Shown: one piece after another, positions 1-5,364 of the stretch | How positions within the stretch are numbered: position 1 is the stretch's first letter | Layout: each line of letters begins with the position of its first letter | Assembly: GCA_902464035.1 (NCBI GenBank) | Contig: CABQHT010000084.1 | Coordinates: 1-5,364, forward strand | Length of the DNA stretch: 5,364 nucleotides | Reading direction: 5' to 3' | Source of the DNA: an uncultured Collinsella sp. | Lineage (GTDB): Bacteria; Actinomycetota; Coriobacteriia; Coriobacteriales; Coriobacteriaceae | Made by a program: the position numbers and the translations under genes | The notes under the pieces: model-generated | Database searches by the model: none | The model's input: the letters and a program-made list of their open reading frames with translations, nothing else | What the model was told of the DNA's origin: nothing

Positions 1-422
1 TCACGTTCCAACTGGGCGGTGCGCAACGACAGTAAGGTGGCGGCGACCGAAAGGATGGCGGTCAACAGCAGCGCACGGGTGGGAAGCGCGCCGGCGTGGG
101 CATATGCGACGAGCGCGCAGACAAAGATGGCGCCGGCGCCCAGTGCGCCCCAGGCGTGCTCACGGCGCACGCGTCGCGCGATGTCATAGAAGGCGAGGGG
201 TGCAAACGGAGCAAACGACGGCGCAAAGACGGCCACCATAATGTAAGCGTAGCTCGCGGCCTCGCTGGCGCGGCGGGCGCGTTCGCCTTGCGCGATTTCC
301 GCCAGCGAGGCGACTACGACGCCAAGGCAAAACGCCGCGACCAAGCGCGCGTCCACAGCAAGGCCCAGGGCGGCTGCGATACAGCACGCCAGCACGATCG
401 ATTTGTCGAATAGCCTGTTCAT
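1..422 (-). CDS. Partial polytopic membrane protein, probable sensor histidine kinase N-terminus
   Basis: The reading frame opens at ATG (422-420, minus strand, MNRLFDKSIVLACC) and stays open for 140 codons to the left window edge, so only the N-terminus is seen. It shows about five hydrophobic segments, at roughly residues 8-22, 26-44, 56-78, 93-112 and 115-134, separated by short Arg-rich loops such as RRVRRE. After the last segment the chain turns polar (LSLRTAQLER), which looks like the start of a cytoplasmic helix. Five or six helices followed by such a linker is the usual front end of HisKA_3-type (LiaS/DesK-like) sensor kinases of Gram-positive bacteria; the kinase core itself would lie outside the window. 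That identity is inference: any multi-helix protein with a cytoplasmic C-terminal part would fit. No other ATG/GTG/TTG start lies in frame before the upstream stop near 530, so the start is well defined. It is transcribed away from the exporter operon and could belong to its regulatory system. Confidence 0.6.
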   Translation of the reverse strand, partial: MNRLFDKSIVLACCIAAALGLAVDARLVAAFCLGVVVASLAEIAQGERARRASEAASYAYIMVAVFAPSFAPFAPLAFYDIARRVRREHAWGALGAGAIFVCALVAYAHAGALPTRALLLTAILSVAATLLSLRTAQLER

Positions 423-428
423 ACGGGT

Positions 429-434
429 ATTGTA
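429..434 (-). promoter_or_regulatory. Candidate -10 element of a leaderless promoter
   Basis: Read on the minus strand this is TACAAT, a five-of-six match to the TATAAT consensus, ending 6 bp before the ATG of the leftward membrane protein. Transcription starting at the usual distance would begin at or next to the A of ATG. No Shine-Dalgarno-like sequence precedes that ATG (the upstream bases are GCGTACAATACCCGT). Leaderless mRNAs are common in actinobacteria. No convincing -35 hexamer is visible at 16-18 bp. Confidence 0.4.
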
Positions 435-537
435 CGCGATGCCGCGCGCGGGGGAGGCCCCACCGGGAGCAACCGTGACATTTATCCCAGCAAGGGGGGC
501 CGCGACTATATCTCGCCGACAATCATTTCACCTGAGC

Positions 538-603
538 ATTTTTGATAGCTGTATCTATCATTTTTGCTAGATACAGCTATTATTTTTGCTAGATAGATTT
601 ATC
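538..603 (+). repeat. Three tandem 22-bp repeats in the ATPase promoter region
   Basis: Units begin at 538, 560 and 582 with an exact 22-bp period. Each starts ATTTTTG, followed by one variable base, TAG, one variable base and T, with TAT at positions 19-21. Units 2 and 3 share their first 14 bases (ATTTTTGCTAGATA). By hand count, identities are 16/22 (units 1-2), 18/22 (2-3) and 17/22 (1-3). The block is extremely AT-rich in otherwise GC-rich DNA and abuts the ribosome binding site of the ATPase gene. A 22-bp period is close to two helical turns, as expected for protein sites on one face of the DNA. Probably an operator/promoter array; which hexamers form the promoter is unclear (TTGATA at 542 and TATTAT at 578 are candidates but are badly spaced with each other). 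Confidence 0.75.
545..580. repeat. Perfect 13-bp inverted repeat (operator or hairpin)
   Basis: The left arm 545-557 (ATAGCTGTATCTA) is the exact reverse complement of the right arm 568-580 (TAGATACAGCTAT), with a 10-base loop. It spans units 1 and 2 of the 22-bp repeat array. A smaller GATA/TATC palindrome (592-595 with 600-603) lies in unit 3. The long perfect dyad fits a dimeric repressor site. It could fold as RNA if transcription starts upstream, but no U-tract follows, so a terminator is unlikely. Confidence 0.65.
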
Positions 604-606
604 AAA

Positions 607-612
607 AGGAGG
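607..612 (+). promoter_or_regulatory. Strong ribosome binding site fixing the GTG start
   Basis: AGGAGG, inside AAAAGGAGG, lies 6 bases before the GTG at 619. It supports this non-ATG codon as the true start of the DUF4143 ATPase over the downstream ATG codons (for example at 661). Confidence 0.75.
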
Positions 613-618
613 CTCTAG

Positions 619-1791
619 GTGTATAGGCGCAAGATATCGACCGTGTTACAGCAAAGACTCATGGGGCCGCGTTCCTTTATTCAGGTGGTTATGGGTCCCA
701 GACAAACTGGCAAGACCACGGCCATCAAGCAGGCGGTCAAGGCTTGCGGGCTTCCGTGTCGCGTGGCGAGTGCCGACTCGTCGCGCGAACTCGCGGGGGA
801 TTGGATCGACCTTGAGTGGCGCCAGGCTCGGCAGCTGACAAGTAATGGCTCGCGTGCCATCCTTGTGCTCGACGAGATACAAAAGGTTACGGGTTGGTCC
901 GAGACGGTCAAGGCCCTGTGGGACGAAGACTCTTGGAACGACACCGAGCTTCTCGTGGTGCTGTCCGGTTCGTCGAGCTTGCTTCTCGGCAGTGGGCTGA
1001 CCGAATCGCTTGCGGGGCGATTTGAGCTACTGCGTTCGACGCATTGGAGCCTATCCGAGATGTCCGAGGCGTTTGGCTATAGCTTCGAGGATTATCTGAT
1101 GTTTGGCGGGTATCCGGGTGCCGCGATTCTCAAGAGCGATGTCAATCGTTGGCGAGAGTATATGCGCGATTCGATCGTGGAATCGACGATTTCGCGTGAC
1201 GTATTGCAGATGGAAGACGTGCGCAAGCCGGCGCTCATGCGAGCCCTCTTTGAGCTGGGCGCGCAGTATTCGGCGCAGGAGATATCGTATCGAAAACTGC
1301 TGGGGCAGCTCGACGATAAGGGAAACACTGATACCGTGCGCCATTATCTTGATCTGCTGTCCAAGGCGGGCATGATGAGCGGGTTGCAAAAATACGACGC
1401 CAAGCAGGTGAGGTCGAGGGCAAGCTCGCCGCGACTGCTCGTGCATGATCCCTCATTAATGTTCTCGATGTGGCGCGGGGCGGGTGACTTGTTGGCTGAT
1501 TCTGCCCTGCGAGGGCATTTGGTCGAAACTGCGGTGGGCGCTCGGCTCATCGCGCGTGCTCAAACAGAAGGCTTTGAGCTGTATTGGTGGCGTGAGGGTA
1601 ATCTCGAGGTGGACTTTGTGGCGAAGCGCGGCGATGACGCCCTTGCGGCGATCGAGGTTAAAAGCGGCCGCGTGTCCAAGAGCGGTATGACTGAGTTTTT
1701 GGCGCAGAACCCTCAGGCGAAGCCGATGATTGTGGGCGATCGTAACGTTTCGGTTGAGCAGTTCTTGCGGGATGAGGTGGAGCTGTTTTAG
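619..1791 (+). CDS. AAA family ATPase with C-terminal DUF4143 domain
   Basis: A 390-residue stand-alone ATPase of the widespread AAA_14 plus DUF4143 type. Visible motifs: Walker A GPRQTGKT (26-33), Walker B ILVLDEIQK (81-89), a sensor-like strand LLVVLSGSSS (111-120), LAGRFELL with a possible arginine finger at Arg134, and the family hallmark FGGYP (162-166). The C-terminal part carries a PD-(D/E)XK-like pattern: Glu303 in GHLVE, Asp332 in EVDFV, and Glu346 and Lys348 in IEVKSG. Length is normal and it appears intact. The GTG start is fixed by AGGAGG 6 bases upstream. The family has no settled function; nuclease activity is an inference from fold resemblance. The protein looks soluble, with no signal peptide or membrane helix. 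Its base composition is visibly less GC-rich than the exporter genes, it has its own AT-rich repeat-bearing promoter, and no partner gene is adjacent, all of which fit an independently acquired gene. The domain assignment is secure; the role is unknown. Confidence 0.92.
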   Translation: MYRRKISTVLQQRLMGPRSFIQVVMGPRQTGKTTAIKQAVKACGLPCRVASADSSRELAGDWIDLEWRQARQLTSNGSRAILVLDEIQKVTGWSETVKALWDEDSWNDTELLVVLSGSSSLLLGSGLTESLAGRFELLRSTHWSLSEMSEAFGYSFEDYLMFGGYPGAAILKSDVNRWREYMRDSIVESTISRDVLQMEDVRKPALMRALFELGAQYSAQEISYRKLLGQLDDKGNTDTVRHYLDLLSKAGMMSGLQKYDAKQVRSRASSPRLLVHDPSLMFSMWRGAGDLLADSALRGHLVETAVGARLIARAQTEGFELYWWREGNLEVDFVAKRGDDALAAIEVKSGRVSKSGMTEFLAQNPQAKPMIVGDRNVSVEQFLRDEVELF

Positions 1792-1858
1792 CTGGTGATT
1801 GCTACGGCGCGGACGGGTCAAAGTGATTAGAAATGCAAGCCCCACTTACTTAAGATTT

Positions 1859-1887
1859 GGGACAAACACATCTGATTGCTTTGTCCC
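1859..1887. repeat. GGGACAAA/TTTGTCCC inverted repeat, possible REP-like element
   Basis: Perfect 8-bp arms (1859-1866 and 1880-1887) flank a 13-base loop in the spacer after the ATPase gene. No T-run follows on either strand, so it is a weak candidate for an intrinsic terminator. The flank TACTTAAGATTTGGGACAAA resembles TACTCATTGGGGACAGAC at the right end of the window, which suggests a dispersed palindromic repeat. Only a genome comparison could confirm that. Confidence 0.45.
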
Positions 1888-1900
1888 GTGGCGATGCCGG

Positions 1901-1991
1901 TTCTGTTGGCGCCGTACTCGTGACAAAGCTCACTGGTGCGGCCCGCCCGCTCCTGCGATGATGCAATCGTACCGGGCCACGACCAACAGAA
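1901..1991 (+). promoter_or_regulatory. Possible structured leader of the exporter operon
   Basis: TTCTGTTGG (1901-1909) is the exact reverse complement of CCAACAGAA (1983-1991), and a second pair, GGCCCG (1940-1945) with CGGGCC (1973-1978), nests inside it. The right outer arm overlaps the start of the Shine-Dalgarno region for the ABC ATPase, so folding could hide the ribosome binding site. A 9-bp match at this distance can occur by chance, so this is tentative. No convincing promoter hexamer pair was found in 1792-2001. Confidence 0.25.
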
Positions 1992-1993
1992 GG
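1988..1993 (+). promoter_or_regulatory. Ribosome binding site choosing ATG 2002
   Basis: AGAAGG lies 8 bases before ATG 2002. It favours that start over an in-frame GTG at 1936, which would add 22 residues (beginning with RPARSCDDA) not expected in front of an ABC ATPase domain. Confidence 0.55.
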
Positions 1994-2001
1994 GCCGCTT
2001 C

Positions 2002-2940
2002 ATGACTGACATCGTCCACGTCGAAAACCTCGTCAAGCGCTATGACGATCTTATCGCGCTCGACCACTTTAACCTGAACATCGCCCCTGGCGAGATCTTT
2101 GGCCTGCTCGGCCCCAACGGCTCGGGCAAGACCACGTCCATCAACTGCATCCTGCAACTGCTCGCCTACGACAAGGGCACCATCGAGCTGTTCGGCGAGC
2201 CCATGACGCCTGCCCGTTATGACCTTAAGCGCCGCATTGGCGTGGTGCCGCAGCAAGTGGCGGTGTTTGACGAGCTCACGGTGCGCGAGAACATAGACTA
2301 TTTCTGCAGCCTCTACGTCAACGACCGCAAGCGCCGCCGCGCGCTGGTGGACGAGGCGATCGAATTTGTCGGACTGGGCGACTTTACCAAGTTCCGCCCC
2401 GGCAAGCTCTCGGGTGGCCTGGCGCGCCGTCTCAACATTGCCTGCGGCATCGCGCACAAGCCCGAGCTCATCTTTTTTGACGAGCCCACGGTGGCGGTCG
2501 ACCCACAGAGCCGCAACGCCATCCTGGAGGGCATCTGCCGCCTGCGCGACGAGGGCGCCACGGTGGTGTATACCAGCCATTACATGGAGGAAGTCGAGCA
2601 GATTTGCAGCCGCATCATGATCATGGACGGCGGCCGCGTGCTAGCGCAGGGCACCAACGACGAGCTCAAGCGCATGATTCAGATGGGCGAGAAGATCGTA
2701 ATTGAGGTCGGTGAGGTTTCGAGTGCGGCGCTCGGTGCCGTTGCGAGCCTGCCGCACGTCCTGGACCTTGCGGCAACCGCGGGGCAGCTCACGTTTTCGT
2801 GCGAGGCGAGCCCACATAACCTCACGGATATCCTCGATGTGCTTCGCTCGCACGGCGTGGCGCTCGGTCGTATCTATTCCGAACCTCCCACCCTCAATGA
2901 CGTATTCCTCGAGATCACCGGCCGCGAGCTGCGCGACTAG
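2002..2940 (+). CDS. ABC-2 type exporter, ATP-binding protein
   Basis: A 312-residue cytoplasmic ATPase that would power the two permeases encoded directly downstream. All nucleotide-binding motifs are present in order: Walker A GPNGSGKT (37-44), Q-loop around Gln84 (GVVPQQ), signature LSGGL (136-140), Walker B LIFFDEP (156-162, catalytic Glu161), D-loop VAVD (164-167) and switch His193 (YTSH). After residue 220 comes the C-terminal extension usual for DrrA/NatA/LnrL-like drug and lipid exporters, ending in the typical block PTLNDVFLEITGRELRD. The signature has Leu where Gln is canonical, and the D-loop has Ala where Gly is common; the signature position is known to vary in this group and activity is expected. 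The start at 2002 is chosen because the protein then begins with the normal first strand (MTDIVHVENLVKRY) and has a ribosome binding site. The stop is 9 bases before the next gene, indicating one transcript. The substrate cannot be read from this subunit. Confidence 0.93.
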   Translation: MTDIVHVENLVKRYDDLIALDHFNLNIAPGEIFGLLGPNGSGKTTSINCILQLLAYDKGTIELFGEPMTPARYDLKRRIGVVPQQVAVFDELTVRENIDYFCSLYVNDRKRRRALVDEAIEFVGLGDFTKFRPGKLSGGLARRLNIACGIAHKPELIFFDEPTVAVDPQSRNAILEGICRLRDEGATVVYTSHYMEEVEQICSRIMIMDGGRVLAQGTNDELKRMIQMGEKIVIEVGEVSSAALGAVASLPHVLDLAATAGQLTFSCEASPHNLTDILDVLRSHGVALGRIYSEPPTLNDVFLEITGRELRD

Positions 2941-2944
2941 GGGG
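2939..2944 (+). promoter_or_regulatory. Ribosome binding site choosing ATG 2950
   Basis: AGGGGG overlaps the stop codon of the ATP-binding gene and lies 5 bases before ATG 2950. The in-frame GTG at 2944 shares a base with this site and would have no usable spacing, so ATG 2950 is preferred. Confidence 0.55.
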
Positions 2945-2949
2945 TGGCC

Positions 2950-4137
2950 ATGTTCAACACCATCACCACCACGCTCAAGACGCTATTGCGTCGACCGAGT
3001 ACATGGGTCTGGGGCGCGATCTTTCCCATTGCACTTTCAACGATGTTCATGTTTATGTTTGCGAACCTGAGCTCCGACGGCAAGGTCGACCCGGTGCCGG
3101 TGGCCATCGTGGCTGACGAAGCCTGGGACGCGTCGACCTTTAAGGACGTGGCGGCCTCGCTGTCTAAGGAGGGCGACGATCAGCTGCTCGAGATTCACGA
3201 GTGCGAGGATGCGGCTACCGCGAACCGCGCACTCAAGGCGGGCGAAGTCGCGGGCATCTATACGGTCGATGCCGCGGGCACGCCCAGGCTCACGCTGCTA
3301 TCGAGTTACGACAGCTCGCGCGCCTCGTCGGTGCTCACCGACCGCAGCATCCTTGAAACGGTGGCAAGCTCGTATACGCAAAATGCCGAGCTCATGGCCC
3401 AGATTGCCCAGGACAACCCGGCGGCGCTTGCCGACCCGGAGGCGGTTGCGCGCGCCCTGTCGCTCGAGGGCGGAACCCGTCGCGTGAGCCTGACACGCAC
3501 CACGCCCGACGGCACGACCATTTACTACTACGCGCTTTTTGGCCTGGTCGCGATGATGTCTGCCGAGTTTGCCGCCTTGAGCGTCGTCGACCTGCAGCCC
3601 AACCTGTCGGGTCTTGGCGCACGCCGCTGCGTGGGCGGCCTTTCCAAGACGGCGTCGCTGGCCGGAATTTTCGTAGGCTCGTGGCTGGTTTCTTTTGCCT
3701 CGATGACGGTTGCGATTGGCTATGTGCGCCTGGTCGTCGGCGTCGACTTTGGCGGGCGCGAGGGACTGTGCCTGCTGGGCGGTGCCGCCTCCGCACTTGC
3801 CGCGACGGGCCTGGGGCTCTTTGTGGGCACGCTGCCCGTTAAGGGCGGCAAGGCGTCCAAGTCGGGCATCCTCACGGGCTTCGCCACCACGTGTGCCCTG
3901 TTCGCCGGTCTCTACGGCGAGCCGGCGATGGCGCTTGCCGACGACGTCGCCCGCGCCTGCCCGGCCGAATGCTGGCTCAATCCCGTCAAACTTATCTGCG
4001 ATATGTTCAACCGTCTGTATTTCTTTGAGGACCTGGGCCCCTTTGCCGTGCGCGCGGGCGCGCTCGTCCTGATGGCCCTGGTGTTTGTCGTTGCCGCCAC
4101 GCTGGTGTTTGGAAGGAGTCGCTATGAGCACCTTTAA
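2950..4137 (+). CDS. ABC-2 type exporter permease, first subunit
   Basis: A 395-residue membrane subunit (ABC2_membrane_3-like). It begins with a basic cytoplasmic stretch (TLKTLLRRPSTW), then a first helix at about 18-38 rich in Phe and Met. A large hydrophilic region (about 40-190) is expected outside the membrane. Five more helices follow at roughly 191-212, 236-260, 272-295, 303-322 and 365-387, and the protein ends in a short basic tail (GRSRYEHL). One helix, a big extracytoplasmic loop and a five-helix bundle is the standard ABC-2 exporter layout. The segment ECWLNPVKLICDMFNRLYFF before the last helix matches the position of the conserved Pro-containing segment of this family. Starting at GTG 2944 would add only two residues. 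The gene overlaps the next one by 14 bases, so the two permeases are probably translationally coupled and pair as a heterodimer around the ATPase dimer. Substrate unknown; export of an amphiphilic antibiotic or lipid is a family-based guess. Confidence 0.88.
   Translation: MFNTITTTLKTLLRRPSTWVWGAIFPIALSTMFMFMFANLSSDGKVDPVPVAIVADEAWDASTFKDVAASLSKEGDDQLLEIHECEDAATANRALKAGEVAGIYTVDAAGTPRLTLLSSYDSSRASSVLTDRSILETVASSYTQNAELMAQIAQDNPAALADPEAVARALSLEGGTRRVSLTRTTPDGTTIYYYALFGLVAMMSAEFAALSVVDLQPNLSGLGARRCVGGLSKTASLAGIFVGSWLVSFASMTVAIGYVRLVVGVDFGGREGLCLLGGAASALAATGLGLFVGTLPVKGGKASKSGILTGFATTCALFAGLYGEPAMALADDVARACPAECWLNPVKLICDMFNRLYFFEDLGPFAVRAGALVLMALVFVVAATLVFGRSRYEHL
4111..4118 (+). promoter_or_regulatory. 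Ribosome binding site choosing ATG 4124
   Basis: GGAAGGAG lies 5 bases before ATG 4124, inside the end of the first permease gene. It rules against an upstream in-frame start near 4085, which would add a 13-residue stretch (LPPRWCLEGVA) unlike a permease N-terminus. Confidence 0.7.
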
Positions 4138-5329
4138 GACCGCGCTTCGCATGGCGCTGGCGCACCCGTTCTACCTGCTCATCTATACGGTGTTCATCTC
4201 GCTCATGGGCGTGTTCATCGCGGCGTCGGTGAGCTGGAATTCGTCGCAGCTCACCGAGTACAAGCCCTACGACACCAACGTGATCGTGGTCGATCGGGAC
4301 AACAGCGACCTTTCGCGGGCGCTCACAAAGCACTTGGGGTCGCGCTTTGACCTGGTCACAGGCGTCGGCGACGACACGTACGATCTTGCGGACGCGCTCT
4401 CCAAGAGCAACAGTGCCAAGGGCAGCGCCGACTGCGTGTTCTTTATCCCGGAGGGATTTGAGGGCGACCTGATCGCGGCCGCCCGTGCGGGGGAGACCTT
4501 GCCCAAGCTCGACGTGACGTACGGCTCCGGCACCATGGCGGCGGCGCTTTCGTCTGCGGAGGCCTCGCGCTGGATCTCGCTCGCGGGCGCCGCGGCGGCG
4601 CTTGAGCCAGCTGCCTCCAACGGTGGCGTTGCCAAGGCGGCCGAGCATGCTGCCGCCAAGCGTGCCGAGGTCCAGATTGAGCAGGTCAAAGTCGACTCGA
4701 CGGCCGCCGCCACGCTCGAGTCGTACTTCAACTTTGGCGCGTACGCGATTATCTCGTCGGTCATCGTGTCGGTGGGCCTGGTGTTCTCGGGCATGAACGA
4801 GCCCGAGCGCGTGCGCCGCATGGATGCCGGCCCGGTCTCCGAGCGCCAGCGCTCGCTCGCCGTGTTCGCGGCCGCCGCGGTGCTCACCGTCTGCATCTGG
4901 CTCGTGTCGAGCATGATGGGCGTCGTGGGCTTTGCCGGCGCGGTCGCCGAGGTCGGCGTGGGTCGCGTGTGTCTGGCGCTGGCGGCGACGTTTGCCCTGG
5001 CGTGCACGCCGCTGGCCGTTGGCTTTACCCTGGCGAGCTTGGGCGCGCGCGAGGAGCTGCTCAACGGCGTGGGCAACTTACTCGGCATGCTCATGACGTT
5101 TTTGGGCGGCGCCTGGATGCCGCTGTCGCTGATGGGCTCGGCCGTGCAGACCGCGGCACACTTTGTGCCGACATATTGGGTGAACGACGCGATCGGCAAG
5201 GCGCTCGCCGCGGACCTGACGTCTGCCGCGCTGGGCGACATCGCCTGCGACCTGGGCGTCACCGTACTCTTCGCCGCCGCCATCGCCGCCGTGGGCCTAG
5301 CCCTCACCCACAACAAATCCCGAGCCTAG
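4124..5329 (+). CDS. ABC-2 type exporter permease, second subunit
   Basis: A 401-residue membrane subunit paired with the preceding permease. After a short cytoplasmic start (MSTFKTALRMALAHP) the first helix spans about 16-35. An extracytoplasmic domain fills about 36-203 and includes an Ala-rich, probably helical stretch at about 137-185. Five further helices are at roughly 205-225, 246-271, 282-306, 312-331 and 377-395. The family signature near the fifth helix is clear: FLGGAWMPLSLMG (326-338), followed by FVPTYWVNDAIGKAL. The charged loop EPERVRRMDAGPVSERQR between helices two and three is the expected cytoplasmic coupling region contacting the ATPase. It shares layout with the first permease but little obvious sequence identity, as expected for a heterodimeric exporter. 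It overlaps the first permease gene by 14 bases and appears to be the last gene of the operon. No terminator hairpin is visible in the 35 bases that follow. Confidence 0.88.
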   Translation: MSTFKTALRMALAHPFYLLIYTVFISLMGVFIAASVSWNSSQLTEYKPYDTNVIVVDRDNSDLSRALTKHLGSRFDLVTGVGDDTYDLADALSKSNSAKGSADCVFFIPEGFEGDLIAAARAGETLPKLDVTYGSGTMAAALSSAEASRWISLAGAAAALEPAASNGGVAKAAEHAAAKRAEVQIEQVKVDSTAAATLESYFNFGAYAIISSVIVSVGLVFSGMNEPERVRRMDAGPVSERQRSLAVFAAAAVLTVCIWLVSSMMGVVGFAGAVAEVGVGRVCLALAATFALACTPLAVGFTLASLGAREELLNGVGNLLGMLMTFLGGAWMPLSLMGSAVQTAAHFVPTYWVNDAIGKALAADLTSAALGDIACDLGVTVLFAAAIAAVGLALTHNKSRA

Positions 5330-5339
5330 CCATCGGGTA

Positions 5340-5364
5340 CTCATTGGGGACAGACTTAAACTGA
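5340..5364. repeat. Possible left arm of a truncated palindromic repeat
   Basis: CTCATTGGGGACAGACTTAA, just after the exporter operon, contains GGGGACAG and resembles the flank and left arm of the 1859-1887 hairpin. The window stops before a matching right arm could be seen. Assignment to a REP-like family is inference from this single partial resemblance. Confidence 0.3.

Noticed and set aside
451..461. GGGG-AGG-CCCC small hairpin in the divergent spacer.
   Set aside because: Four-base GC arms are expected by chance in GC-rich DNA, and no associated signal is visible.
538..603. CRISPR array or replication iterons as explanation for the 22-bp repeats.
   Set aside because: The units are directly adjacent without spacers, only three exist, they diverge from one another, and no cas or replication initiator gene is nearby. 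A promoter/operator role fits the position better.
1859..1887. Rho-independent terminator of the DUF4143 ATPase gene.
   Set aside because: The stem is followed by GTGGCGATG rather than a T-run, and the loop is long (13 bases). A role in termination cannot be excluded but is not supported.
1799..2005. A 68-codon frame starting at TTG whose TGA overlaps the ABC ATPase start as ATGA, a possible coupled leader peptide.
   Set aside because: There is no ribosome binding site at the TTG or at the in-frame GTG 1823. The composition (many Arg, Trp and Cys) looks random, and the frame runs through the inverted repeats. The ATGA overlap alone is not enough.
1827..2036. Minus-strand frame of 69 codons across the same spacer.
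   Set aside because: It starts inside the ABC ATPase gene on the opposite strand, lacks a ribosome binding site and shows no recognisable domain. It may simply read through a repeat element.
3298..4152. Long minus-strand frame opposite the first permease gene.
   Set aside because: It is an Arg/His/Gln/Ala-rich antisense artefact of high-GC coding DNA with no start signal.
4267..5316. Long (349-codon) minus-strand frame opposite the second permease gene.
   Set aside because: It is Ala/Ser/Thr/Pro-rich, as expected for the antisense of a GC-rich gene, and has no domain, while the plus strand encodes a clear ABC-2 permease.

Overview
The window looks like chromosomal DNA from a high-GC Gram-positive bacterium. 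Coding GC and codon choice (mostly G/C at third positions) and the protein style suggest an actinobacterium. My best guess is the Coriobacteriia, for example a Collinsella-like gut organism, but this is judged by eye and no rRNA or marker gene is present to confirm it.

Layout: (1) Positions 1-422, minus strand: the N-terminal 140 residues of a polytopic membrane protein whose rest lies beyond the left edge. It is probably the membrane sensor part of a histidine kinase and appears to start from a leaderless promoter. (2) Positions 423-618: divergent intergenic region. Its right part is strikingly AT-rich and carries three tandem 22-bp repeats plus a perfect 13-bp inverted repeat directly upstream of the next ribosome binding site. 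(3) Positions 619-1791, plus: a complete stand-alone ATPase with an AAA_14-type N-terminus and a DUF4143-type, nuclease-like C-terminus. (4) Positions 1792-2001: spacer with a GGGACAAA/TTTGTCCC hairpin that may be a dispersed repeat, then a possible structured leader. (5) Positions 2002-5329, plus: a tight three-gene operon encoding an ABC-2 type exporter, made of one ATP-binding protein and two related but non-identical permeases (gaps of +9 and -14 bp). (6) Positions 5330-5364: short tail containing a GGGGACAG motif, possibly the left arm of another repeat.

How the genes may work together: one ATPase plus two about 400-residue ABC-2 permeases, each with a large loop after the first helix, resembles exporters of the LnrLMN/DrrAB-like type that remove lipophilic antibiotics or related amphiphiles. 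Such exporters are commonly encoded beside a two-component system, so the divergent putative sensor kinase could control this operon. The DUF4143 ATPase sits between them with its own AT-rich promoter and lower GC, and looks more like an unrelated insertion than a functional partner. I found no CRISPR array, tRNA, rRNA, transposase or prophage gene. Apart from the tandem-repeat promoter and the possible repeat elements, nothing here supports a clearly new system.
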